This document shows positions 43,154-54,030 of a stretch of 64,000 nt of DNA, piece by piece. This stretch comes from Akebia trifoliata (taxonomy: Eukaryota; Streptophyta; Magnoliopsida; Ranunculales; Lardizabalaceae). The notes under the pieces are model-generated. The model saw only the letters and a program-made list of their open reading frames with translations, ran no database searches and was not told where the DNA came from. Each line of letters opens with the position of its first letter. Position 1 is the first letter of the stretch. The position numbers and the translations under genes are program-made. Location of the stretch: assembly GCA_017979445.1 (NCBI GenBank), contig CM030705.1, positions 12,748,679-12,812,678 of the forward strand, given 5' to 3'.

Positions 43154-43335
43154 CAGGGGCGGAGCCAAGATTTTACTCTTGTGGGGGCAACCAAGAGCAA
43201 ATACCTTTTGTGGGGGCAACCAATACAGGAAATCCGCCACTATTATTTGTCATAATAATTCATGTAACCTCGTAGACTTCGAAAATGCTTGTGGAGGCAA
43301 GTGTCCCCATTGCCCCCAATGTGAATCCGCCCCTG
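43154..43335. mobile_element. hAT MITE, CAGGGGCGGA ends (182 bp)
   Basis: CAGGGGCGGA and TCCGCCCCTG are perfect inverted ends with a perfect 8-base duplication agaaagag (43146-43153 and 43336-43343). It contains two copies of 'tgtgggggcaacca'. It sits about 10 bases upstream, on the ALD1 strand, of an ATG|GTAAGT motif. Confidence 0.9.
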
Positions 43336-43428
43336 AGAAAGAGGACAAGGCCTTGCAGATTTGTTTGCAGTTATGGGTACGTTGTTTGGTGGTTGCTTAG
43401 CCCGGACATTCTTAGTTATTATATATGT

Positions 43429-43809
43429 GGGTCCCGTTCAGCACCCTAAGCTTTACCACACACTTTAACAAACGTGTTTTGTCTTACATGGGTTAGAAGT
43501 TTTGGAATAGGCAGATTTTTGGTGAGGATGATCTCTATGGTGAGGAGATCATCCTCACCAAAAATCAGCTCATTCCAAAACTTCTAACCCCATCAAAAAT
43601 GATTTACAAAAAATGGACGGTCCACGATTTTTCAACGTGTAAACATGGGGCTAAACATTTCGGAATGGGCTGATTTTTGGGGAGGATGATCTTCTAATCA
43701 TAGAGATCATCCTCACCAAAAATCAGCCCATTCCAAAACTTCTAACCCATGTAGGACAAAAAACGTTTGTTAAAATGTGTGATAAAACTTAGGGTGCTGA
43801 ACATTTCCC
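43429..43809. mobile_element. Mutator-like MITE with 9-base target duplication (381 bp)
   Basis: GGGTCCCGTTCAGCACCC and GGGTGCTGAACATTTCCC are the ends; arms extend more than 70 bases. Perfect target duplication tatatatgt at 43420-43428 and 43810-43818. The interior has two nested hairpins with 'gaggatgatc' and 'gatcatcctcaccaaaaatcag'. Confidence 0.85.
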
Positions 43810-43819
43810 TATATATGTA

Positions 43820-45447
43820 GGGTCACGCTATTTGCACACACCTAAAATACTCATCGAACCCATTTAAAAGATAATGCTAAAAATATTAAATAACTTATTT
43901 ATCCTTAAAGAATGTACTCTACACACCCACCATATGACTAGGGAACAGAAATTCGTCCATTTCTACCTGAAATCCATGAAATGAAAAACCCTATAACTTA
44001 TCGACCAAACCCACTTCTTTTTCTTCTTCATCTCTCTCCCTTTCTCCATATCTAAGACCTTTTTGAGTTTTGTGAGAAGATTAATCAATGGAGATTAGTT
44101 TTTTAGGTTTTTTTTTTTTTTTTTTTTCAAATTACTTTTATTTTTGAAAGAATAATGATTCAAAACGGTGTACCGTTACTATAATAAAAGTAAGGTGTCT
44201 ATGTGACACATTTTGATTGGACTTAAATAGCTAGGTCTCCTAACCAAGCCATTTTATATGAAGAACATAACCTGATGTATTTTAAATCCAATAAAAATGC
44301 ACCACGTAGACACCATATATTGTTAGAGGAACATGACACCGTTCTGGATCGCGACTCTTTTGAAATTGATCTTCTTAATCATCAAGAAAATTTTTAAAAA
44401 AAAATCACCATTGAAACCTCTAAAGTAATAATTTTGGATCAAAGAACCATAAGAGTTTTGACAGATTCTTTTAGGTCGGTTCAAACCAAACATGTTTTAG
44501 ATGATTCGGTAGGTACCTATTGAATATGACAAAACATATTCAATAGGTGCCTAACGAACATAAATTTCTCATGGATATTGTAGATGCAATTTTTCGCTCC
44601 ACTTCAAGATGCCCTTCCTCCCTTTCGTAGCTCGCTCGAACCTGCAAAGGAATCCACTCCGACAATCAAGTTAATAAACTCTATTGTTTTCCTTTTGAAT
44701 TTTGTTTATATTTTCAGAGAAAAGAAGGAAGAATCACCTTCTCAGGAATGGTCCCCTTCCTTTTATAGGAGTCCTCTCTTATCGTTTTCCCTTGAGGTGG
44801 CTCAGAGTAGTTAGCTTACTCTCTGGTGTGTCAGTTGCAAGGGTAGTTGCAACTCTTCTGACAACCCTGGAATAGTCAGAACTGCTCTGACATGGTATGG
44901 GTTGTCATAGTAGTCAATCACTGGCACATCTGTTAGATCCATCTTATCGAACTATATTGAATTTTGATATCTACGGAGCATTTCCCCCGAGCTACTTGAT
45001 GGGTCGGTGTGTCCGTATGAGCCACGTGTCTATTCATCCGAGAATTTCCCTCCACAGATATCTTTGTGTTCAGTATGCTAGCATACATAATCTTTATGTA
45101 TAAGATCAGTAGGTACCTATGGAACCATGTAAAAATGATTTGATATTAACACATTTAATAAAAAAATTTACACACTCATTTTCTCATATGAAGGGCTTTG
45201 ACTCAATTGAATTTTGAGGTGTTAGGGTAAAAAAAAAAGTAGGATAAAAGAATAAAACCATCGCTGAAACCTTTCTGGATGCAAATAAATAGGAGAAGAA
45301 GAATACTCAGAAGTGGTTTGGTAGGTTTTTGAGTGGATGCATAAAGAATAAAATAAAATAAATTAGATTAAGTGCGTGCAAAAAAGAAAACCTATTTTTT
45401 TAGGTGGGTACGATGAGCATTTTAGGCATGTGCAAATAGTGCATCCC
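43820..45447. mobile_element. TIR element of 1.6 kb abutting the Mutator-like MITE
   Basis: 'gggtcacgctatttgcac.cacctaaaatactcatcg' at the left mirrors 'cgatgagcattttaggcatgtgcaaatagtgcatccc' at the right. No target duplication is clear. Its interior at about 44577-45100 looks LTR-like: on the minus strand GGACTCCTATAAAAGGAAGG resembles a retrotransposon TATA region. No transposase frame. Confidence 0.6.
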
Positions 45448-45891
45448 TTAGTGATACTATCACACCATTATAATGTGAGTATATCCCAAACTTATAACAT
45501 CCTGAGTCTAGACATCGGCCCTGGTTAGGCCTGATTTATATTAAGGCTAGACTCAAGCTTGGTAGTTGGGCCCATCAGATGGACCCAACTTGACTTGACT
45601 TGATTATTTATGTATAATATGTATACAAATATCTATATAATAAAACATAATTGTTGACCTTATTCATTTTATTCTCTTATAAAGAGATGTTGGGATTTAA
45701 TCTTGAGGAAAGTTTTTAACTTTGTCTTTCCTCTTCTCTTTCTTTTTAATACGCCATTCCTTTCCATCCTCATTTCCAATTAATTCTTTGAGAGATTGGA
45801 GCATCTCATCATATTGGTGAGAATTTATAGAGTTAGAAAATCTAATGGGAGTTCTTTTGTAATATAATTAGAAAGTTAGTTGTTTGTATAG
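45448..45891. other. Intergenic, no supported gene
   Basis: AT-rich; nothing recognised. Confidence 0.3.
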
Positions 45892-48391
45892 TGTCACGCC
45901 CCAAGTTTCAAGATTCATAACCGGACCCGTTACCGCTATTTGAACCGTGATCCATAACTTAGGGGTGATTTATGAATAATCTACTTACTCACATCGGTAA
46001 AAAATTACATGCTGAACCTAACTAAAAACATTATCTAAATTCATTTTTTGGTAACATTCACATAGGATAATTCAACACACCTTCAATCAAAAATTCATAA
46101 CTTGCTCAATTTTTATCGGAATTTAATGTAACACCCCATTTTGGAAAGATGGTTGAAATAACCATAATATAAAAATGCTAAATCAAATAAAATATTTATT
46201 TTTTCTGGTATAAAAATACCGAACAAAATATTTATAAAGATGGTATAAGAATGGGTTTCCTACAATCCTATTTAGTAGATTGGACGGTAAAATCTAAAAT
46301 AAATATTTCTGCCATTTAAATGGTAGGGGACTAAAGTTATGTCAAAGTTAACTTCCAAAACCAAATCTTAAAAATAAAAAAAATTTAGAACCAAATAAGA
46401 AGTCTAAACAGGGATTTCAATAATATAAAGTAGGTTTTGTTTTCTATTCATTTATCTTGTACACTAACAACGATAACAAAGATGACTTATTTTAAAATAA
46501 AATAAAATATTTAAAATTCCATAAAAAACATAAGGATATGTGTGTGCGAGTTACATAATTTCTCCAAGTTATGTCATATCATTTCAATAATGAAAATTTT
46601 ATAATCTTTCTAATAACATATGTTAAAAGAAATTAGCAATATCACAAATCTTCTTTTATAAATCAATTAATAACCAAGGCCCTTAAAATGAAAATCCAAC
46701 ACATTTATCTGATAAATTGATTTAAAATAATTCTAATAAGCATAAGATAACATTAAGAATTCTCCCCAAATCTTATACACCCTTAGTCATAAAAGTAAAT
46801 CAACTTAAGAAATAAAATATAGCAAATCGTCGAAGACGATCTCAATGTCCCTAATGTGGCTTCATCGAAATCTGAAATTTTATAAGAAAAACATAAGTCA
46901 CAAGACTCGGGTAGGAACTCATTTCTACCTATTTCTAAGAATTAATATAAGAAAAATAAATAGAACATGAAAATTTTACAAGAAAAAAATATATTCATAA
47001 TCAATAACCATAGTAAAACTTCATTGACAATAATAATTAAAAATATATATCATAAAGTATTGTCACCATTCTCATCGTATTCCAAACTTAGAATTTAGTA
47101 ATAAATCTAACTACATCACAATTTCAAATATGGTACTCTCACATTCTATTATAAATATCTTATTTTAATTGAGAGAGAAAAGAAAAAATGAACTTACTTT
47201 TTTTTGTTTTTTGTTTTACGATGAGTCATATTCGAATACATTGATTCACTTGATTCTACGAATAATGATTTCTTCTTTAATAATAGCAAATGATCAAGGC
47301 TCTATTAATATTAAAAGTTTTTTTTTTCAAAAATGAAAATCTCTCTCTCTCTCTCTCTCCTAAGGATGAGATTATTTTTTTAAATAAAATAAAGGTGTTC
47401 TCCTAAACATGTCAGGAATAATGTCGCAAGCTATTATCTCATTTATTTACTCTAAATATTAATCCTCCTACCAATGTAGGCCACTCACAAATTAAGAAAA
47501 AATTTTAATTATCTTAAAATTATTCCTTTACTTCAACATGAATAGAAAATATTAATTTAAATTTTAAAAATAATTTCCTACTTGAACCCATTTTATTTAA
47601 GAAATGATTTTAAAATTTTAATAATTTCCTAATCAATTCTCATATTATCCTTGTTTTTTTATTTTTCTATATTATTATTAAAATAAAAAGAGGAAACAAA
47701 ACACTTATTAAAAACCACCATAATATGTAAGTTTTCTATAAATTTTGTTTGTATTCTATTAAGAGATTTAATGATACCAAAATAAGACTCAATGTATTCC
47801 AAAAAATAATTCCAATAATTTTGACTTGGTTAAGGAGGTCTTTTGAATATTTCTTTTAAAACCTATGATAACATCAATTTTTTTATAAAAGCCCTTAATT
47901 TTATATTAAATAAAAAGAACCCTCCCTATGCATTATAAATTACATTATAACACCACTATGAACTAATCATTTTCATAGTGACTCATTTATTCTTATTTTA
48001 ACAAAACTATCCACATCACATGAACTTCTATGATTTGATCTGCTAATTTATCTACTAGATTTATTTATCGGGTCTATACATTTTAATTAATAAATTAATT
48101 ATATAAATTTAAAATTCTATACTAGTAACCACTTTTTATCTCATAATTTTTTTTTAAAAAATTTTAACAATGAATGGAAACATGACATTAATCAATATTT
48201 TATTTTATAATTAAGTTGACTTCAAACTTTGACAACTAATTGTCTAACATAATAAATTATCAAAATATGTATTATGAAACTACCATATGTTAAAATAAAA
48301 AACATTGATTATAACGTATCACAATTAAAGAGGTTTTCAAGAGTATTATTTATAAAATAATTTCATGGGTTTTTAGATAAAGGGTATTACA
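45892..48391. mobile_element. Probable solo LTR, 2.5 kb (gypsy type suspected)
   Basis: Starts TGTCACGCCCCAAG, a start seen in many plant Ty3/gypsy LTRs, and ends GGGTATTACA. A perfect 5-base duplication tatag flanks it (45887-45891 and 48392-48396). No coding region, primer site or second LTR is present. Contains (CT)n at 47341-47360 and a second TGTAACACCCC at 46129, which could be a nested or alternative start. Confidence 0.55.
47341..47360. repeat. (CT)n microsatellite
   Basis: About ten CT units within the presumed solo LTR. Confidence 0.85.
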
Positions 48392-48510
48392 TATAGTGTC
48401 TATAATTTTTGTTTAATTTATTTTGTTTATCGTCATTATCTTTGTGTGATTTAGAATCTATTGGATTATGATTAATTATCACTATATTGGAAAGAGTCAT
48501 GTTGGAGTAA

Positions 48511-48647
48511 CATTGAAATTGATATTGTTTCACACATTGGTGTGCACAGAACCATAGATGCTTCTCACTCATATCTCGATGAAAAGTATTTATGGTTCTA
48601 TAAACACATCCACATTAGTAATGTGTGAAACGATGTCAATTTCAAAG
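48511..48647. mobile_element. Foldback MITE of the shared-hairpin-core group (TTGAAATTGA arm type)
   Basis: Arms 'ttgaaattgatattgtttcacacatt' and 'aatgtgtgaaacgatgtcaatttcaa' are inverted repeats. The loop has 'accatagatgcttctcactcatatctcgatgaaaagtatttatggttc'. A half copy is at 61920-62003. Confidence 0.7.
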
Positions 48648-48659
48648 TTTTATGTTTTA

Positions 48660-49751
48660 TTTTTTTTTTTATAGCTTTGATAGGCCGCACGTACCATCCA
48701 CCTACACGTGACAACAATTAAATATACTTCTTTATGTGGAGGGGCATATAGAAACTCAAAGGTGTGACTTGGAGATATTTTTTCAATATTACTTCAACAT
48801 TTTCTTATTGGAAAATATCTCAAACCTCGAGATTTTATCACAAAATCATGTGGATTCATTTAGGGATTTTTTGGGTGTGACTCAAATGGGCATTTGATCA
48901 GTGGTACAATTTTTTTTTTCTTTGAGTGCAATAGGGCCTGAGTTTGATTCTCGAAATGCTTTCCCTGAACCTTTTGTTTTTCTAGACTTCAACCTAATCC
49001 TAATCATGACTATCCATCATCCTAGTCAAAAGGAATTGACTTCAATAATTAAAATATCCCCGCCTACAACTTTTACCTATGATCCTTTGCTTTTTGGCAA
49101 ATTTACTAAAACATGCACGACATATCGATTATTTACCAAATCAGTAACTTGTACATCTTATTTTCGAAAATGGTAATTTACCATTTTTGAAAATATTTTA
49201 TTTTACCAAACAATAAAAATAGTAATTTCCATATTTTTGCTATTGAATATACTATTTTGGTCAGTGTATAAAATACATTCTGATCTCATGTTAGAATGAT
49301 CCTTCCAACAAAAAGGCATTTTCAATAGTAAAAATATGAAAATTACTATTTTTAACATTTTAGTAAAATAAAATATTTTCAAAAATGGTAGATTACCATT
49401 TTTGGAAATAACATGTATAGTTTACCATAAAGTTCTCCATTTTGATAAATTATTCTTGTTTTTTCCCTAAAATTCATCATCTTTAATTTCTAAGATAAAC
49501 TTTGTAACTATTATCTTGAACTTAAAGATTATCTCTCCTTCAATCATCAAGCCATAAGAATAAAATAGGATTTGGGGTAGAGAAATATAGGAAGCCAAAA
49601 CTGAAGATGATGTGTTGAAGACAAGCGTTGTACCACGTGAAAAAGGGGTAAATTTGATGCAACTTTCTCAAATACTCTATAAAAAAAGAGCTAAATTTAA
49701 TGGATCTTGACGTTGAATTTATCCCTTTTTTCACATAATGTTGAAGAGGTT

Positions 49752-49754
<3 letters not shown>
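48660..49754. other. Intergenic, no supported gene
   Basis: Inverted segments around 49160-49230 and 49320-49400 ('ggtaatttaccatttttgaaaatattttattttac' and its complement) suggest an old foldback of about 250 bases. 'gatcagtggtaca...tgagtttgattctcg' at 48896-48955 resembles SINE promoter boxes, too weak to call. Confidence 0.4.

Positions 49755-49823
<69 letters not shown>
49755..49823. repeat. (AT)n microsatellite, about 34 units
   Basis: Uninterrupted AT dinucleotides ending directly at a Mutator-like element's GGGTAGC end. Confidence 0.95.
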
Positions 49824-49829
<6 letters not shown>

Positions 49830-50158
49830 CATTCGGTAAACAACATTAGGGAGACAACGTTGGAAGATAAATTTTGTCTTATATGGCTTAAAAGTTTTGA
49901 ATTAGGCTGATTTTTTATGAGGATGATCACTAACTTCTAACCCTATCAAAGTTGATCTACAAATTAATGGCAAAAAATCGACAATGCACAATTCTAAACA
50001 ATTTTTTATGGGGTTAGAATTTTCAGATTGAGCTGATTTTTTATGAGGACAATCTCCTCATCATAGAGATCATCCTCACAAAAAATCAGCCCATTAAAAA
50101 ATTTCTAATCTATATAGGATACATGTGTTGGCTCTCTAGTGTTGTTTGTAGAACATGA
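49824..50158. mobile_element. Diverged relative of the 43429 Mutator-like MITE
   Basis: Shares 'ttgtcttatatggcttaaaagtttt', 'ggctgattttttatgaggatgatc' and 'gatcatcctcacaaaaaatcagcccatt' with 43429-43809 in the same order. Ends are degraded. Confidence 0.55.
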
Positions 50159-50169
50159 CTTATAGATAG

Positions 50170-50345
50170 GGTCCCATTCAACAAACAACACATAACCAAT
50201 GCCTTTATCCTATATGTCTTAAAATTTTGGATTGGACTGATTTTTTGTGAGGATAATATCTTCACCATAGAGATCATCCTCACAAAAAATCAGTCCAATC
50301 CAAAACTTTTAAGTTTTATTGGACAAATTTTGCATTTATTAGAGT
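50170..50345. mobile_element. Second, shorter relative of the 43429 Mutator-like MITE
   Basis: Starts GGGTCCCATTCAACAAACAAC. The arm 'ttttggattggactgattttttgtgaggat' mirrors 'atcctcacaaaaaatcagtccaatccaaaa'. It keeps one of the two nested hairpins. Confidence 0.6.
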
Positions 50346-51169
50346 TTGAAGAAAATGGATTTCGAGATTATTATTATTATTTTTTTATATAACAAAATGC
50401 TTGTCACCATGTTGAAAATGTGGGCGTTTTGATTTTTTTTTTTTTTTTGTTTAATCTCACAAGGTTATGTCACCAGTATGAAATATAGTTAGGTGTCTTT
50501 AATTTTCACCAAACCTAGAGGCATGCGTTAGAATTATTCGTAAAGGTTCTATTCTGTTGGTTTCCCTCTTTATCATGAGTTATTGGGGTGGGGCATGGGG
50601 GGCGGCCATGGGTTCTAAGTTGACAGAAAGTCTATCTCCCCTCTTTCTTTTTCCAAGATTTCCTTGCTCTCCCTTTTTTAATTTTTCCAACATTTCCTTT
50701 TGTTGGAAAGTGATGGGTTAGGTGAGCCAACTAACCAACTTTAAGCTCCCTGTTTCTCTACCCTATGTGCCGGGTACATCTCTCTAATAAGAATGGATTT
50801 TTTGTTTTCTTTTACAAGTTGACCCCACACATAAAAGAGAAAGAAATATAAAAGTCAAACCCTTTTTTAAGATCAATTTTGTGAATTCCCTTTAAAGTTT
50901 ATTTTGAAACTAATCAAATATTAGTCATTTCGACTGTAACTTTGGTGATGGGTTGCTGGACTTGTAAAGATCCTTAATGATCTACAATTCAAGATATTAA
51001 TTAACATCTTAAAAAAATGATCTTTTGGAGGTATTTGCAGTCCTACTTTGAGAATATTTATTTATTAAAATTCACATATTTGATGAAGATATACCTCATT
51101 ATGCAAGAGTCATTTTCTCGTTATAGTGGTCCATCCCTTGATTTTGTTTAGATAGAATATTTGTAATTT
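50346..51169. other. Intergenic, no supported gene
   Basis: Nothing recognised apart from T-runs and pyrimidine-rich sequence at 50630-50700. Confidence 0.3.
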
Positions 51170-51358
51170 TTTATTTTTGGGGGGAATGGAGGTATTCAAA
51201 CCTCTTAGAACACCAGACTAATCCTTGGGACATGTGCAATCCCCTCTACCCACACACACTGGGTAATTTCATAGATAACTCCTTAAAAGTGATTCTTAAG
51301 TGGGATTTGAACTCAAGACCTTCACTTCCTAAGATGTGGTCTTAGCCATCTCACAAAC
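51170..51358 (-). mobile_element. tRNA-derived SINE
   Basis: The minus strand has an A-box-like GATGGCTAAGACC, then a B-box-like GGTCTTGAGTTCAAATCCCA at tRNA-like spacing, a body ending GAATACCTCCATTCCCCCC and an A-rich tail. A related copy is at 60362-60597. Confidence 0.55.
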
Positions 51359-52111
51359 TAGGGCTTAAAATGGGTTGGGTTTTATCCGATATCCGAGTGG
51401 TCCAAAATCGATTTTAGCGGGTTTGATTTTTGGAGTAGACTTGAATTAAAAAATGGGTCAAAATCAATTTAAGGATTTTTTATCTGACTCGGATTTAGGT
51501 CGGATGCAAGTCCATGTCATATACACGACTTGATAAGAGCTTCTATTACATATATAATTCTTTTGAAATTTTTGATACTTGAGTGGAATGCTTAATTTGG
51601 GTAGAAGATTTGCTTAAGTTCTATATATAAAAACTTAAAAATGAGAAGTGTATAGATTTTCATTCTATGTGTTGAACGAAAGATTTGCATCTCAATTTGG
51701 TAAGAACTTCTTTTACAGATTTATTTATTTTGAAATTTTTGATACTTGAATTAAATGCTTAATTTAGGAAGAAGATTTGGTTTTAGTTCTATATGTAGAA
51801 ACTTAAAAAATGGGAAGTGTATAGATTTAGATGGGTGTTTTCAAATTTTAAATGGTGCTAGTTTTTATTTTCTAAAAAAAAGATTTTCCTTTCGAAGTAA
51901 TTAGTAAGGTTAGGTTGGTTCTATTTTTATTAGAAAAATACTTTCCTCAAGTAATTCGGTTTGGGTCGGATCAGATTTGGTTTTAATGAATACAAAAAAA
52001 TTCGGATATGGTTTAAGTAGTAGGATCCAAGTCGGATTTGAATATAGATCCGGAATCAAAAAATTGGATTTGAATATGGATATACTCAAAACCGGCCCAA
52101 ACTTGACCCTA
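51359..52111. mobile_element. hAT-like element next to the SINE (about 750 bp)
   Basis: TAGGGCTTAAAATGGGTTGGG matches the left end of 36234-36742. The right end is less certain ('cccaaacttgaccctа' type, CCCTA at 52107-52111), with flanks tcacaaac / tcagcaac at 6 of 8. Interior rich in 'ggatttgaatatgga'-like repeats. Confidence 0.45.
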
Positions 52112-52200
52112 TCAGCAACCCTTGGGATTAAAATTTGTGGTATTATCTTATACGCTTAGTTTGTGATACTTTTTTTGTTTTCCAATTTCTTTAATGAACG

Positions 52201-52364
52201 TTGAAGTGACTTCAGGTTAGAATCTCATATCGCACTTCTTGACGTGAAAGTGTATCGGAAACATAGATGCTTTCATCGAGATATGATTGAAAAAGAATCT
52301 ACGGCTCCTATCCACTTTCACGTCAAGAAGTGCGATATGAGGTTCTAGCCTGACATCACTCCGG
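52201..52364. mobile_element. Foldback MITE, TTGAAGTGAC family, copy 2
   Basis: TTGAAGTGACTTCAGGTTAG and the following 'atctcatatcgcacttcttgacgtgaaagtg' mirror the right arm 'cactttcacgtcaagaagtgcgatatgaggt'. Loop 'catagatgctttcatcgagatatgattgaaaaagaatctacgg' carries the shared core. Confidence 0.85.
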
Positions 52365-52539
52365 CACGACTCTTCTTTAATTTCACATTTTACTAGTTAA
52401 TATCTATTGACTTGCACAGAAAGGAAAATATGTATGGTTTCCTAACATGTTCATGATTTTAGTAGCATGTTTTTATTTTTTCCCTTAATCAAATATTTTA
52501 AGAAAAAGTGATACTTTGTTTAGAGTGGTATATAGTTAT

Positions 52540-52833
52540 TGTAAGTGATAATCCCACATCGCCCGGGTATCAAGACCTTGGGTTACATATAAACCTGGAG
52601 CAATCCTCATCTTATAAGTCAATTTTGTGAGGATGAGTTAGGCTCATAGGCTTCTACATAGTATCAGAGCCGATAATCATAGGAATGTAGGAGACATGTT
52701 ACAGGTGAGGTGAGTGTGAGCGATAGTCCCACATCACATGGGAATCAAGATCTTAGGCTATACATAAACCTAGGGCAATCCTCACCTTACAAGCCGGTTT
52801 TGTGAAGATGGGTTAGGCCCATGGGTTTCTACA
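52540..52833 (+). mobile_element. TRIM retrotransposon (terminal-repeat retrotransposon in miniature)
   Basis: Two 119-base LTRs, 52540-52658 and 52715-52833, both starting TGT and ending TTCTACA and sharing 'CCCACATC' and 'AACCT.G.GCAATCCTCA'. TAGTATCAGAGCC at 52659-52671 is a primer-binding site for initiator methionine tRNA. The interior is only 56 bases with a purine-rich end, so no protein is encoded. Flanks gttat / attat match at 4 of 5. Confidence 0.85.
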
Positions 52834-53767
52834 ATTATAATATATATTGTAGTGAAACTATAACAACTAAAAAAATAATAATCGTTTGGTGATATGGTTG
52901 TAATGATAGTTTAGCACATGGGACCTCTGACATAGAACGAATGTGCCAATAACTTAGCATAGGCTGCGAGGCATACCTCCATATGAAAATAATACCTAGG
53001 CCATCTCTAATGTATCTAACCATAGTTTTAAAATTTGAAAACTTGACTTCCATTTTGAATCACTAATATATTATATAGATTAAATTTATCAAATTATAAA
53101 AATAATTTAATTAAGATCAAATTAACAAATCATGCAATGAAATGATCTTATTTACTAGGACAACACACATTTCAAACTATTGTGATTTTGATAAATAAGT
53201 TGTTTTTTAAATGGTTAAAATGTTGGGAAAATTACTTAAAGGACCCTATAGGTTTTTATTTATAAATAGTCCCTAAGTTTTGGGCAGTATCTTAATAATT
53301 CATTTAGTAAAATTTTCTTTTCTTAATAGTCATTTGACCTAATTTCTCTTTTGTAATTTTTTTGAAATATCCAAACTATTCTTTTTCTCAGTATTCTTCA
53401 CATAGTTAGGTTTCCAATGGTGATTGCGATCATTTTCGATGATTTTTTTATTATTATCGTGAATGACAAATAGAGAATGATATACTATTAATTTTGAACA
53501 TTTAGATGTCTTTTAAAAAAAATATATATATTTCGATGATTTATTAAAAAAAACAAAGAATGAAGTTGAGATTCTAATTTTTTTGATGATTACGTCATAA
53601 CTTTTGATTCAAGTGTCTATTTCACAACAATGATGTGTGAATTTTAAGTTTTGAGGAGATTTACTTAGCGTCAAAGTATAAAAAAAATATAGAAAAAAAA
53701 AATCTGGATCACACTTACAATGTCGAGTTCATCACTTTTTATTCTATAGTTCAACATTTTTATTGTC
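52834..53767. other. Intergenic, no supported gene
   Basis: AT-rich. The phrase 'ttacttaaaggaccctatagg' at 53228 is loosely mirrored by 'aggga.ctaagtc.aaattccctaa' near 55230, which may mark the ends of a large old element. Confidence 0.3.
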
Positions 53768-54030
53768 AAGCTCACAACATAGTATATTGAGTTCACAACT
53801 TTTTATTGTCTAGTTCAACATTTTAATTATCGTGCTCACTGATTTTTATTGTCAAGCTCACAACATAGTATTGAGTTCACAATTTTTTATTGTCTAGTTC
53901 AACATTTTAATTATCGAGCTCACTGATTTTTACTGTCAAGCTCACAACATAGTATTGAGTTCACAACTTTTTATTGCCTAGTTCAACATTTTAATTATCG
54001 AGCTCACTGATTTTTATTGTCGAGTTCAAT
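53768..54030. repeat. Tandem repeat, unit 84-86 bases, three copies
   Basis: Unit starts 'aagctcacaacatagta..ttgagttcac' and continues 'tctagttcaacattttaattatcg'. Copies start at 53768, 53854 and 53938, with partial units on both sides. Confidence 0.8.

Noticed and set aside
43143..43400. 85-codon Cys-rich frame resembling a small metal-binding protein
   Set aside because: Most of it is a hAT MITE with defined ends and target duplication.
53768..54030. Regular repeats resembling a CRISPR array
   Set aside because: Units are contiguous 84-base tandem copies with no variable spacers, in plant nuclear DNA.
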